Source of the DNA: Nostoc sp. 'Peltigera membranacea cyanobiont' N6
GTDB taxonomy: Bacteria; Cyanobacteriota; Cyanobacteriia; Cyanobacteriales; Nostocaceae
DNA: 64,000 nt
Assembly (NCBI RefSeq): GCF_002949735.1
Contig: NZ_CP026681.1
Span: 4,106,501-4,170,500 of the forward strand
Direction: 5' to 3'
Below are positions 18,988-28,343 of this stretch, in pieces; within the stretch, counting starts at the first letter, position 1; the number at the start of each line of letters is the position of its first letter. Under the pieces are notes generated by a model. The model did no database searches, was not told where the DNA came from, and saw only the letters and a list, made by a program, of their open reading frames with translations. A program made the position numbers and the translations under genes.

Positions 18988-19656
18988 CTAACCCACAGTC
19001 TGCTGCCGCCAATGTTGTAAAAACCACTCATATAATTCTGGGTTATTATATGTCTGCGTCCATGAGTCGTGATTGGCTTCTGGGTAAACTGTAAATTTTA
19101 CATTCCCGTCGTGGACTTTGAGTGCAGAAACCATAATTTCTGACTCACTTAAGGGAACGACATTATCTTTGGCTCCGTGAAATGCCCACACAGGAAGATT
19201 TTTCAACTTACCTGCTGCTTGGGGATTACCACCGCCACAAATAGGCGCGATCGCAGCAAATCGTTCTGGCTGTGCTGCTGCTAAATGCCATGTTCCGTAG
19301 CCACCCATGCTTAAGCCGGTCAGGTAAACCCGATCTGGATCGACAGCACAGGATGCAATAACCTCATCTAGAAGGGTACTCAATCGCTCTATATTCCAAT
19401 ATTCACGGCGCGGACATTGGGGAGAAATGACAATGAAGGGAAAATCCGACTGTTGTTCTACAACCTTGGCGACACCGTGCTTTCTGACATCATCTAAGTC
19501 AGAACCTCGCTGACCCGCACCGTGTAAAAATAAGATTGTTGGTAAAAGTGCCTGTTGTATTTCGTTGCGATCGCCATCTGGGTGCAGTCCATCTGGTAAA
19601 AATAGCAGGTAGTTATAGCTGTCAGTAGAAGTAACGTGTCGTTGTAGTGGCGGCAT
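18988..19656 (-). CDS. Alpha/beta-hydrolase, phospholipase/carboxylesterase-type
   Basis: 222 residues. An early strand-turn LPTILFLHGAGQRGSD carries the oxyanion motif. The nucleophile elbow is GLSMGGYG (Ser at about 117), Asp is in AFHGAKDNVVPLSES, and His is in YPEANHDSW. This set matches the esterase/PhoPQ-independent 'predicted peptidase' group, which lacks a signal peptide here. It is probably an intracellular esterase; the substrate is not deducible. It is transcribed away from the RNA cluster's 5' end, and 140 bases of non-coding DNA separate its start side from the next gene. Confidence 0.8.
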   Translation of the reverse strand: MPPLQRHVTSTDSYNYLLFLPDGLHPDGDRNEIQQALLPTILFLHGAGQRGSDLDDVRKHGVAKVVEQQSDFPFIVISPQCPRREYWNIERLSTLLDEVIASCAVDPDRVYLTGLSMGGYGTWHLAAAQPERFAAIAPICGGGNPQAAGKLKNLPVWAFHGAKDNVVPLSESEIMVSALKVHDGNVKFTVYPEANHDSWTQTYNNPELYEWFLQHWRQQTVG

Positions 19657-19953
19657 AACATTAAAAAACTTTGTTAGTTCAACGTCTATGAACAGCTATT
19701 TTATAACTTGGTCGCTATGTTGCTTACTGTTCGGTATAAGTTTATGCTTAGGCGTTCGTGCAACTACTCCACAGGAGGATCGCGTTGCAAAAAAATGGAT
19801 AAAGTCAAGCTTAGTATTTCTGACATCTACCATTACGTTTATATTTTGATAGTGTCATGAATAAACTAACTCGATCCAAAAAGACAGATACGGGGACGCA
19901 AAGAAATAACTCTCCATGTCCCCGTGCCTCCGTGTCTCTTCAATGAGTGACTA

Positions 19954-20271
19954 CTACCAAATCCGATTTCCATTTTCGTCAACTCGTGCTTGCCGAATTA
20001 CGTCGGAAATTTCTTCAGCATCTTTAACGTGGTGGAGTGCCTTCTTTTCTCCGTTAGGTTCATCCACAACGAAGTAAGTCGGGACTGTGATTCTATCACC
20101 TGTAATATCTGGTACATCATCAACAGCTTTCTGTTGAGCTTTTTCTTCAACAGATTGAGACTCATCAGCAATCTTATCTCCAGGATTTGCAGTTAAGTTT
20201 CTTTCCTTCACATTGGGTTCTTCGCTAGAATACGAATCTTTACTCACTGGTTGATTATTCTCAGTTGTCAT
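19954..20271 (-). CDS. Small acidic conserved cyanobacterial protein, unknown function
   Basis: 105 residues if started at ATG 20271 (MTTENNQPV). The longer frame upstream reads like untranslated DNA. Residues 1-60 are polar and probably disordered (Lys/Glu/Asp/Ser-rich). Residues 65-100 are ordered: RITVPTYFVVDEPNGEKKALHHVKDAEEISDVIRQA split by a loop, ending DENGNRIW. No recognised domain. Ribosome site weak. Confidence 0.5.
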   Translation of the reverse strand: MTTENNQPVSKDSYSSEEPNVKERNLTANPGDKIADESQSVEEKAQQKAVDDVPDITGDRITVPTYFVVDEPNGEKKALHHVKDAEEISDVIRQARVDENGNRIW

Positions 20272-20524
20272 AGCTTTTTGAGGTATTAAACAATGTATCT
20301 TTACCAATAACACTGTAGAAAATCCTAGATACAAGATGTTCTTTCTCTAGAGAGACTTTGAGAATAGATTTGATAAGAACACTTCTTAAGTTAGATATTT
20401 TTTGTTGGCACTACTATTTAGTCCTAAATACGGTATTCTTACTACTCAACAACTTAAAAATGAAGAATGATTCTAAGCGATCGCACCGTAATATGTTAGT
20501 AGACCTTTCTTGGTAAATCGGGTC

Positions 20525-21094
20525 ATGAAAGAAAATTTTTCTCCAAATCCCAAAATTCCAGCTAGTAGAAAAACGCGCCGCGATTTTTTAACTTACACGC
20601 TAGGTGGTACAGCAGCATCATTAGCGATCGGATATCTATTTCCCAAAGTCAGCCAAAGTCATGAGATCGGCCTAGAAACCCTTTGCTCTTTGTATCCAAA
20701 GAATTCGCGCTGTCAAAATTATCTTCCCGGATCTCTCGCACGAGACAAAGACGGTAAAGAAATTCAGGCTAATGCATTATTGACAACCGCAAAGCCTGGA
20801 ATTCCGATTCTTGTAAAAGGCTTACCAGACAATAGCGTTGATTATCTGATCGTTCAAGACGGGCCAAAGATTGCTGAGTACGCCATCAATCCAACTTGTA
20901 CCCATTTAGGATGTACAGTTGAGTGGAATCTTGAGAAGAATCACTTTATTTGTCCTTGTCATGGATCTCAATACGATTCTCAGGGTCGAGTCGTTCATGG
21001 CCCAGCCAAACGAGCTTTACCACTTATCACTGTAGTAGTCAAGCAAAACCAAGTTAGTCTAGTCGATCGCAAACCTGCTGTAGATCCTCGTTAA
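20525..21094 (+). CDS. TAT-exported Rieske [2Fe-2S] protein (PetC-like)
   Basis: 189 residues from ATG 20525. The N-terminus has a twin-arginine signal-anchor, [14 protein letters not shown], then a hydrophobic helix (about 28-45). The Rieske domain has both cluster motifs, CTHLGC and CPCHGSQYD, and the disulphide-type spacing of high-potential Rieske proteins. It resembles the cytochrome b6f Rieske subunit but with a long insert (about 50-85) containing two Cys ([12 protein letters not shown]). No cytochrome gene is adjacent, so it is likely one of the accessory PetC paralogues, on the plasma membrane or thylakoid. Confidence 0.85.
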   Translation: MKENFSPNPKIPASRKTRRDFLTYTLGGTAASLAIGYLFPKVSQSHEIGLETLCSLYPKNSRCQNYLPGSLARDKDGKEIQANALLTTAKPGIPILVKGLPDNSVDYLIVQDGPKIAEYAINPTCTHLGCTVEWNLEKNHFICPCHGSQYDSQGRVVHGPAKRALPLITVVVKQNQVSLVDRKPAVDPR

Positions 21095-21703
21095 CTTATA
21101 CTACTATCAAATTAGATTAGACAATGCCACCATACTTTTTCAGCACGGATGAGCAAGTTAGAAATTAGAGTTGTTGCTAAATAAGACCTAAAAGGGTCTA
21201 CACCCTTGCAACTATTTAGACAAATGCGATCGCTCATCTGGCTTTTAACTATGGTGTTATCTGATGCCATTTTTTTATGCACTAAATTTAAAATTTGTCA
21301 ATCTATAATGTCTAGGACTAAAGTCAAATTTTAGAATCAAGTCCTCAGCTAAACTAGAGACTATACAAACCGTTGTTAATTACTAGTACATGCTAGCGGA
21401 GGTTTGCCTACCCTTAATGAGAAGATTTTACCCCTTGTTAGTCTGGTTAATTGAGATGGTAGCTAGGATTTCCACCGTGACGAGACTAGTTACTATGTCT
21501 TTGGCTCTCCAAGGAAATCTAGTCAAACGGTAGAGAAAACTCGTCCGATACCATGTATGTGAAGTCAGCCGATACTACAAAAGTGACCTAAAAATTTTGG
21601 CATTGTGACACTTAAGTTAGTTTCCTTGCCCATAATAATAAAAGTAAGCTTTCAGGAATTTCCCGTTGTACTCTATTAGTAAATCGTAACAATATTTTTA
21701 ACT
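21095..21703. other. 609-base gene-free region with possible structured RNA
   Basis: No reading frame of note. The stretch 21390-21570 is less AT-rich than its surroundings and contains complementary blocks: GACTAG (21483) with CTAGTC (21519), TTTGG with CCAAG around CTCT, GGTAG..CCACC, and GGTAG..TACC. It may be a leader of the DUF2301 gene or an independent RNA. No known riboswitch class is recognised. Confidence 0.3.
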
Positions 21704-22357
21704 ATGACTACGCAAACACTATCTTCACCAGAAGTTTATCAAGGTCAGTTTGGGGAATTTACAATTACTCAGAGCGATCGCACTAGCGTGATTATCTACC
21801 GTGCCGGCTTAATGGGAGCAGCACTGAGCTTTGCCATCGGTAGCGGTTTGGTTTTGTTCAACAATAACCCGATTTTAACTGCACTTACACCTTTATATAC
21901 TTGTTTTAGTCTCGCTCTTGGTGTAAGTTTATTTACCATTCATATCTACATGGCATCACTGCATCGAATGTTGCAAATTTTTTGGGCTATCGGTAGTATA
22001 GCGTCAGTGATTCTGGCAATCTCTAATACTGAACCTTTAGCTCTGACTGTTTACAATCAGCCTCTCACCTTATTTGGAGTTGGTTTTATTTTCGTTGCTT
22101 TGACAGGGATTTATTTTAAAGAGGCTTTTTGCTTCAATCGTTTGGAAACCAAAGTATTAACCCTAATAGTACCGCTACTGTTGTTAGGACATTTGGTGGG
22201 AATTTTACCAGTTGAGGCTGAAAGTGTTTTATTAGGAATTTGGGCAACGTTGTTTTTGGTATTTGCCTTGAGAAAGACAGTGCAAGCAATTGCTGCTGAT
22301 ATTGGAGATAAGTCTGTATTTACTTACTTAAAAGAACAACGTTTAGCTAAGGTTTAA
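21704..22357 (+). CDS. DUF2301 family integral membrane protein
   Basis: 217 residues: about 25 soluble N-terminal residues (QGQFGEFTITQSDRTSVIIYRAG) followed by six to seven hydrophobic helices from residue 30 to 200, with FKEAFCFNRLETK in a central loop. This pattern is DUF2301, found across cyanobacteria and plastid-bearing relatives, function not established. The stop overlaps the next start by one base (TAATG), so the two genes are translationally coupled. Confidence 0.85.
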   Translation: MTTQTLSSPEVYQGQFGEFTITQSDRTSVIIYRAGLMGAALSFAIGSGLVLFNNNPILTALTPLYTCFSLALGVSLFTIHIYMASLHRMLQIFWAIGSIASVILAISNTEPLALTVYNQPLTLFGVGFIFVALTGIYFKEAFCFNRLETKVLTLIVPLLLLGHLVGILPVEAESVLLGIWATLFLVFALRKTVQAIAADIGDKSVFTYLKEQRLAKV

Positions 22358-23046
22358 TGCAGGCAAAAAATCGTCGGCGTCAAAAATTTCCAAAAATCAA
22401 ACTAATAAAACGCCAAGAAATGTGGACACTTACGGCTCAGGGGTGGGCGATTGCGATCGCTTTGATTGCTTACTTAATATTTTTCACTATCACTCATGTA
22501 CACTCATTTCTCGCCGTGACTTCCCCGATCAAATCAGCAGAAATATTAGTTGTTGAAGGATGGCTACCAGATTATGCCATCCAACAAGCTTTGACTGAAT
22601 TTAAAAACGGTTCTTATCGTCTAGTAATTACCACGGGAGGCTCAATAGAAAAAGGAAATTATCTTAGCGAATACAAAAACTTTGCAGAAGTATCAGCTGC
22701 CACCTTTGAGAAACTCGGTTTAGAATCGGAGAAGGTGGTAGCTGTTCCTACACCTATGGTAATTAAGGATCGTAGTTATGCATCTGCTGCCGAGTTCGAT
22801 CGCTGGCTATCTAATTCAAATTTAAAGCTACAATCAATTAATCTTTTTTCTTTGGACGTTCACACTCGTAGAAGTTGGTTGCTGTTCAGAAAACTACTCA
22901 GCCCTAAAGTCAAAGTTGGGGCGATCGCTGCTGAAACCCAAGATTACGATCCAAACAAATGGTGGGATTCTAGCCAAGGCGTGCGGACAATTATTGATGA
23001 AGGTGTCGCTTATATTTATGCGCGGTTTTTGAATTGGAAAGCCTAA
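22357..23046 (+). CDS. YdcF/SanA-like (DUF218) membrane-anchored protein
   Basis: 229 residues. Basic cytoplasmic N-terminus, one membrane helix at about 28-48, then a DUF218-type domain: AEILVVEGWLPDYAIQQAL, RLVITTGGSIEKG, SYASAAEFDRWL, LFSLDVHTRRSWLLFRKL. The DUF218 group includes ElyC and SanA, implicated in envelope carbohydrate metabolism. Overlaps the preceding DUF2301 gene by one base. Confidence 0.78.
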   Translation: MQAKNRRRQKFPKIKLIKRQEMWTLTAQGWAIAIALIAYLIFFTITHVHSFLAVTSPIKSAEILVVEGWLPDYAIQQALTEFKNGSYRLVITTGGSIEKGNYLSEYKNFAEVSAATFEKLGLESEKVVAVPTPMVIKDRSYASAAEFDRWLSNSNLKLQSINLFSLDVHTRRSWLLFRKLLSPKVKVGAIAAETQDYDPNKWWDSSQGVRTIIDEGVAYIYARFLNWKA

Positions 23047-23166
23047 AAGTAATAATTCATAGTTCATAATTTGGCTGCGTTATTAGCGAAAAATGGAAAA
23101 AGTTGAGCTATCCTCCCAGGAGTTACCTTTACAATTTTTCAAAAATACCCTAACAAAACAGGTTCA

Positions 23167-23724
23167 ATGATGATTTGGTTTACTGCTGATACTCATTTCG
23201 GGCATAAAAAAATCTTAGAGTACACAGAAAGACCGTTTTCTTCTGTTGAGGAGATGGATGAAGCATTAATTGAGAACTGGAACAGCAAAGTCTCTGCTCA
23301 TGATGAAGTGTATCATGTAGGAGATGTTGGACTGTGTTCTCCTCAGAAATTACAGAAAATTCTTCAACGGCTTAACGGTAAAATATATCTGATTCGTGGC
23401 AATCACGATAAAGCAGCCGAAGCTTGTAAAGACCGTTTTGAGTGGATCAAAGATTATTACGAGTTGACAATGCCAGATTCTGAGGCATATCAAGGCAGAC
23501 AATTAATCGTTCTGTTGCACTATGCTATGAGAGTTTGGCAAGCTTCTCACTACGGTACTTGTCATCTTTACGGACACTCACATGGTCAATTACCTGACGA
23601 TTCCACGTCTTTATCTTTTGATGTGGGGGTAGATTGCCATAATTATGCACCTATAAATTACAATGATGTTAAACGTATTTTGAAAACAAAAAACTGGATA
23701 GCTCCCCAACTGAGGGGAGATTAG
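23167..23724 (+). CDS. Calcineurin-like metallophosphoesterase
   Basis: 185 residues with the metal-binding motifs in order: DTHFGH (about 8-13), GDVG (about 49), RGNHDKA (about 75), LLHY (about 117) and GHSHG (about 138). It is compact, with no signal peptide, like the phage/bacterial YfcE-unrelated single-domain phosphoesterases of the 'DTHFGHxxI' group. The substrate cannot be told. The start is ATG 23167, the first of two adjacent Met codons. Confidence 0.85.
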   Translation: MMIWFTADTHFGHKKILEYTERPFSSVEEMDEALIENWNSKVSAHDEVYHVGDVGLCSPQKLQKILQRLNGKIYLIRGNHDKAAEACKDRFEWIKDYYELTMPDSEAYQGRQLIVLLHYAMRVWQASHYGTCHLYGHSHGQLPDDSTSLSFDVGVDCHNYAPINYNDVKRILKTKNWIAPQLRGD

Positions 23725-24086
23725 GTAAAGGGATTGGGTGCAAAATGGAAAAAATTTTAGTGCAGGCTTTTACCTATTACTAAATTTTAAACAACTCTTT
23801 CCTAGTATCCAGAAGGACGTTTTTAGGGCTTTCCAAGAAATAAATTATCCATTTTGTGGGATGGGCATCTTGCCCGTCCTAATATTGGGGACGGGCAAGA
23901 TGCTCATCCCACAAGAAAATTTGGGATATTTTTTTATTTGGAAGTCCCTTAGCTAACGCCACGACCATTTAAAGAAATTAAGATGGATTGGGGCGAATGG
24001 ATTAGACCTTCTATTAATTCGTCAACAGTTAATTCTATTCGCCCAATCATCTCTAAAATTTTTACCAATTATTTAGGATAGCTATA
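23725..24086. other. Gene-free stretch with a long hairpin repeat
   Basis: Contains the 26-bp hairpin at 23854-23914 and a second complementary pair, ATTGGGGCGAAT (about 23988) with ATTCGCCCAAT (about 24039). No reading frame with family support. Confidence 0.45.
23854..23914. repeat. 26-bp inverted repeat (MITE/terminator-like)
   Basis: Arms 23854-23879 and 23889-23914 are complementary with one mismatch and enclose nine bases. The arm sequence GGGATGGGCATCTTGCCCGT is of the dispersed palindromic type common in cyanobacterial intergenic DNA. It may also end transcription of the phosphoesterase gene. Confidence 0.65.
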
Positions 24087-25250
24087 TTACTTTTGCAGAA
24101 TTTGTAATAATGCTTGTCGATAAATTTTTAGCCCCTCTGCATTCAGATGGTCGCCATCAGTTGTCAAATTTTCTTTAAGAACATTATTTTCATACAAGGG
24201 TGCTAGTCCTGCTGCTTCAACTGGGACTTTTTCTGCCTCAGCAACTTGATTAATCAGAACATTAATTTGTTCGACTCTAGGAAGTGGGGCTGCTAAAGTT
24301 GGATCTAAGCTGGCTGCAACTGTTGAATAAAAAGCTGGAATCAGAAAAATCTGTTTATTTCCCATTGTTCTGACAAGTGCGATCGCCGCTTGCAGGTTTT
24401 TGCTAAACAACTCATCACTAATTCCATACCAAGCATCGTTTCCACCGATGGCAATAATGGCTTTTTCACATTTCACCTTGGTAGGAATTAAACTTTTAAG
24501 TTGCTCCAGTAAAGAGATTGTACTCAGACCATTTAACCCAAAATTAAAAGTACCATTCCCAAGAGTATTGCCAAGTTCAGCCGAAACAGAATCGCCAAAT
24601 AAGCAACCTGAGAACTGTTTATCTTGAGCAGCAAGTATCTGATATTGCAGCGCAATTTGCCCTAACGGTGAAGAACTTACGTCGTCTTTCGGCGGTGCGC
24701 TAGCAGAACCAGAAGATAAATTGGCCATGCTGACTAGCTGAGAAATTTTTGATACGTCCAAGACTAGTTGATTACTAGGATAGGCTTCTAGAAAGCTGGT
24801 TATTCCTAAACCTTCAGGTGATTTGGCTCCTAAGATAATAGCAGATCGTAGCGCTTGGATACTGCCTCGATCGCTACCGGCGATCGCAGAACGTGTCGGA
24901 AAGACAGTCGCTTGGGAAACAAAAGATAAAATTTGCTTGCCCATTCCTGTGTTGATCAGCTTATCTAAAGCCGCAATATCAAGGGACATTTTCACCTGAA
25001 GAGCATCTTGAAACTTCTGTTTATCTTTAGCGCTGAAGTAACCTAAAAAAGATTTTAGATCGCCAGAAACCTTTTGTGTCTCGCCATAGTTGCGTATATC
25101 TGCTACTGGGATCGATTGCTCAAACAATCCGTACCTGACAGTAACTTTTTCGGCTGCTAAACTAGGCAACAAATCAAAACAACTATGTAACAGCAAAAAT
25201 ATTAAGCACCCAGATAGGCTTATTACAAGACGATAGAAATATTTCATCAC
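24087..25250 (-). CDS. DUF1400 domain fused to SGNH hydrolase domain
   Basis: 387 residues. Signal peptide about 1-33. Residues about 36-165 match the DUF1400 pattern (VTVRYGLFEQSIPVADIRNYGETQ), which normally precedes alpha/beta-hydrolases in cyanobacteria. Residues about 190-385 are instead an SGNH hydrolase: GDSVSAELG, AIGGNDAWYG, and the catalytic DGDHLN near the C-terminus. A secreted or periplasmic esterase is expected. The alpha/beta-hydrolase domain usual after DUF1400 is replaced here by an unrelated hydrolase fold. Confidence 0.78.
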   Translation of the reverse strand: MMKYFYRLVISLSGCLIFLLLHSCFDLLPSLAAEKVTVRYGLFEQSIPVADIRNYGETQKVSGDLKSFLGYFSAKDKQKFQDALQVKMSLDIAALDKLINTGMGKQILSFVSQATVFPTRSAIAGSDRGSIQALRSAIILGAKSPEGLGITSFLEAYPSNQLVLDVSKISQLVSMANLSSGSASAPPKDDVSSSPLGQIALQYQILAAQDKQFSGCLFGDSVSAELGNTLGNGTFNFGLNGLSTISLLEQLKSLIPTKVKCEKAIIAIGGNDAWYGISDELFSKNLQAAIALVRTMGNKQIFLIPAFYSTVAASLDPTLAAPLPRVEQINVLINQVAEAEKVPVEAAGLAPLYENNVLKENLTTDGDHLNAEGLKIYRQALLQILQK

Positions 25251-25258
25251 AGAAGATC

Positions 25259-25345
25259 AAAAAATAATACTCAATAGTTAATAGTCAAGAGTCAAGAGTC
25301 AAAAGTCAAGGGGAATTAGGGATTAAGGATTGGGGATTGGGAATA
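25259..25345. repeat. AGTCAAG and GGGGATT tandem repeats
   Basis: Short tandem AGTCAAGAGTCAAG copies followed by GGGGATT copies between the divergent SGNH and dprA genes. Confidence 0.6.
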
Positions 25346-25371
25346 CTCAATCCAGTAGGAGTGAGGATGGA

Positions 25372-26493
25372 ATGGTGGTAGAAGAAGGCGCATATTGGCT
25401 AGCTTGGACGCAAATTTCGGGAATTGGCCCGGTATTGCTGCGACGGATGCAACAGCATTTTGGCACGCTGGCAACAGCTTGGAACGCTAGCAAGGTACAG
25501 TTAGGAGAGGTGGAAGGTTTGGGTTTTCAGACACTAGAAAAAGTAGTACAACAGCGATCGCGTTTGCACCCAGAACAACTTTTCACCAAACACCAGCAGG
25601 AAAACCCCAATTTCTGGACACCAGCAGATGCAGATTATCCTCGCTTACTGCTGGAAACTCCCAGTCCTCCACCGATTTTATACTATCGTGGTGAAGTCGA
25701 ACTCCAAGAAAATCTCGGACAAAAACCGATGGTTGGAATTGTCGGCACTCGCCAACCCTCAGAATATGGTATTCGTTGGACTCGCCAAATTAGTACAGCT
25801 TTGGCTAAAAACGGCTTTACAGTTGTTTCTGGGATGGCAGAGGGAATTGACACAGAAAGCCACATCGCCGCCATGAAAGCAGGTGGACGGACGATCGCAG
25901 TTTTAGGAACTGGTGTAGATGTCATCTATCCACATAAAAATCGGGATTTGTACAAGCAAATTTTGACGGCTGGGTTAGTCGTGAGTGAGTATCCCACCAA
26001 AACCCCACCCAATCGCACGCACTTCCCCCGTCGCAACCGCATTATTGCAGGCTTAAGCCGCGCCATCCTGGTAATGGAAGCACCGATTAAATCTGGTGCC
26101 TTAATTACTGCTACCTACGCCAATGAATTTGGCAGAGATGTATATGCATTACCTGGGAGACTGGACGATTATCCATCCCAAGGGTGCTTAAAGTTACTAA
26201 GCCAGGGAGCTTCTTTCATTCTTAAGGAACTAGATGAACTATTAACAATGCTGGGAGCAATCCCACAAATTGATGGAATTGAGGCTTCTACAGTGCCAGA
26301 ACAGTTAAGTTTACCAACTTTATCACCAGAATTGCAAAGAGTAATGGAGGCACTCACAAGCGATCCTTTACCCTTCGATTTTATTGTTCAACAAACCGGC
26401 ATGGCCGCTGGTTCAGTTTCCAGTGCTTTGTTACAATTGGAACTTATGGCTTTAGTTTCGCAACTGCCAGGAATGCGATATCAAAAAAGTTAA
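25372..26493 (+). CDS. dprA: DNA-processing protein DprA
   Basis: 373 residues from ATG 25372 (GAGG seven bases before); an upstream TTG is within repeat DNA. N-terminal helix-hairpin region (QISGIGPVLLRRM), then the Rossmann-like DprA core: VGIVGTRQPSEYG, VVSGMAEGIDTESHIAAMKAGGRTIAVLGTG, FPRRNRIIAGLS, then VMEAPIKSGALITATYANEFGRDVYALPG. A C-terminal winged-helix (about 305-370) completes it. DprA loads RecA on incoming single strands during natural transformation. Confidence 0.95.
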   Translation: MVVEEGAYWLAWTQISGIGPVLLRRMQQHFGTLATAWNASKVQLGEVEGLGFQTLEKVVQQRSRLHPEQLFTKHQQENPNFWTPADADYPRLLLETPSPPPILYYRGEVELQENLGQKPMVGIVGTRQPSEYGIRWTRQISTALAKNGFTVVSGMAEGIDTESHIAAMKAGGRTIAVLGTGVDVIYPHKNRDLYKQILTAGLVVSEYPTKTPPNRTHFPRRNRIIAGLSRAILVMEAPIKSGALITATYANEFGRDVYALPGRLDDYPSQGCLKLLSQGASFILKELDELLTMLGAIPQIDGIEASTVPEQLSLPTLSPELQRVMEALTSDPLPFDFIVQQTGMAAGSVSSALLQLELMALVSQLPGMRYQKS

Positions 26494-26606
26494 GAGTTAA
26501 AAGACAACAGCATTGTTTAGCTTTGTTTTTAGCAATCTAGCGATCGCATTTATGGCATAGGGATTTCAAGCCAAATTAAAATCAAACTGTCGTTTTTAAT
26601 TATGAA

Positions 26607-28169
26607 TTATCTTGGTGGATAATACTGGGGATTCATAACTGGAGATTGATAACCGTTTGTAGGTACAGTACTTCCTATACCGTTGGGTGGAGGACTGACA
26701 ACAGGAGGCTGATAAATACTCATGGGCACTGTGCCTGTTGTACCGTTGGGTAAAGCAGGATTCGCAACCTGGGGCTGATAACCATTTGCGGGTATAATGC
26801 TTGTCGGACTATTGGATACGGCAGCATTCTGGCTAAATTCTTCGTAGGCAGCACGAGAAATTGAGCTAATCAATTTTTCAGCGCGAGGATCGTTTTCGGG
26901 GCGTTGTACCATGACAGAGGCTATATAGCGCTTGCCAGTTGGAACAACAATTAAACCTGTGTCTGCCAACATTGTGCCGATATCACCCGTTTTGTGGTAG
27001 GCTCTCGCGCCTGTTCCCAAACCTGATGGTAGCAGAGTATTTTTCTCAGTGCGACGCAAGATATCGAGCATGAGATCGCGTGATGGCACACTGACTAAAT
27101 TTCCTTGACTCACAATCGCCATCAAATTCCCTAGTTCCTTGGGACTAGTGGTGTTTGTCCCTTGCAAATCTGGCAGTTGATTACGAATTGTTGTGGTTGT
27201 TAATCCCCAACTGCGGAAACGCTGGTTTAACGCCTCTATCCCACCCAGTTTGGCAATCAGCATATTTGTCGCCGTGTTGTCGCTGATTGTAATCATTTTA
27301 GTGACTACTTCTAGAGCGGCGTACTGGGTTCCAGCTGGTTTATATTGCAGAGTTCCTGAACCGCCAGCTATTGCATCCTGTTGCATGGTCAGCATTTCAT
27401 CCAGGCGAATTTTCCCCGCGTCCACATCCTGGAAAAAGGCAATCAGAATCGGCACTTTAATCGTGCTAGCCGCCGGAAAACTGGTAGAGCCATTGACATC
27501 TACATAATTACCAGTATCCAAATCTACCAAGAAAACGCCAGGTGTAAGATTTGGGTTGGTGGTGGCCAAATTTTGCACGGCATTTTTCAAAGAGGTAATT
27601 TCCTGGGATAGGTATAGGCTGGAAACTGCGGTTGGGGGAGTTTGGGCTGGTTGCGGCTGCGATCGCACATTACTATTAGATTGGGGCGCAGAAGTGGTGC
27701 TGATGCGATTCGCTGGGTCTAATACTGATAACACAGTGCCCACAATTGCACCCATCCCAACACCCACAATCAATAACCGCACAATATACAATATAGTTTT
27801 CGCCATTGGCTTTAACCGCGTCTTCCGCGATGAGCGCCTACCTGTTTTTGGCTTTTCCATCCGCACAGCTTTAACCATCACAGCACCTGGTCGGAAAGGA
27901 GGAATTTTCCCCTTCACAGTAGGTATTGGTTTGACTGCTGTTGGCATGACTAACCCCGATTTTACCCTGCGTGTAGCACCAGGCGTTGGGGGAGGACTGA
28001 TGCGATTTTTTGGGCGTGCTAGCGCTGCTTCTCGTCCATTGGTAGCTTGTTGCTGGCTGTTAGCTTTAACTTTCTTTTGTGCCACTTTTTGAACTTTTTG
28101 TGGACGTTGGCGGCGATTTAAGGGTTGTCGCCGCGAGAAAGCTGTTAGTTCGTCACTTGACTCTGACAC
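26607..28169 (-). CDS. Membrane-anchored class-A-beta-lactamase-like serine hydrolase
   Basis: About 520 residues from GTG 28169, which has AAGGAG five bases upstream; an upstream TTG (28220) has no such site. A basic, proline-rich cytoplasmic region (to about 120) and one membrane helix (about 128-150) are followed by the serine-hydrolase domain: AASTIKVPI (SxxK nucleophile), ISDN (SDN) and HKTGDIG (KTG). The C-terminus carries imperfect repeats of NGYQxPVxNP / IYQPPVVSPPP. It hydrolyses or binds beta-lactams or a peptidoglycan peptide. The omega-loop Glu is hard to place, so lactamase activity is uncertain. Convergent toward dprA. Confidence 0.82.
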   Translation of the reverse strand: MSESSDELTAFSRRQPLNRRQRPQKVQKVAQKKVKANSQQQATNGREAALARPKNRISPPPTPGATRRVKSGLVMPTAVKPIPTVKGKIPPFRPGAVMVKAVRMEKPKTGRRSSRKTRLKPMAKTILYIVRLLIVGVGMGAIVGTVLSVLDPANRISTTSAPQSNSNVRSQPQPAQTPPTAVSSLYLSQEITSLKNAVQNLATTNPNLTPGVFLVDLDTGNYVDVNGSTSFPAASTIKVPILIAFFQDVDAGKIRLDEMLTMQQDAIAGGSGTLQYKPAGTQYAALEVVTKMITISDNTATNMLIAKLGGIEALNQRFRSWGLTTTTIRNQLPDLQGTNTTSPKELGNLMAIVSQGNLVSVPSRDLMLDILRRTEKNTLLPSGLGTGARAYHKTGDIGTMLADTGLIVVPTGKRYIASVMVQRPENDPRAEKLISSISRAAYEEFSQNAAVSNSPTSIIPANGYQPQVANPALPNGTTGTVPMSIYQPPVVSPPPNGIGSTVPTNGYQSPVMNPQYYPPR

Positions 28170-28343
28170 AGTTACTCCTTGTGACCGACTTGACTGTTTT
28201 CTTGCAGACTCCTGACCCAAAACTTAATCTTTAAGCAATATTAATACTCAAATTCCACTTTGCCACTAAGTAGCATTTTTGTGTTTAGTTTAAGCCATAT
28301 TAAATATTTTGGGGGGATGATTGCGTATATATTAAACGAATAA

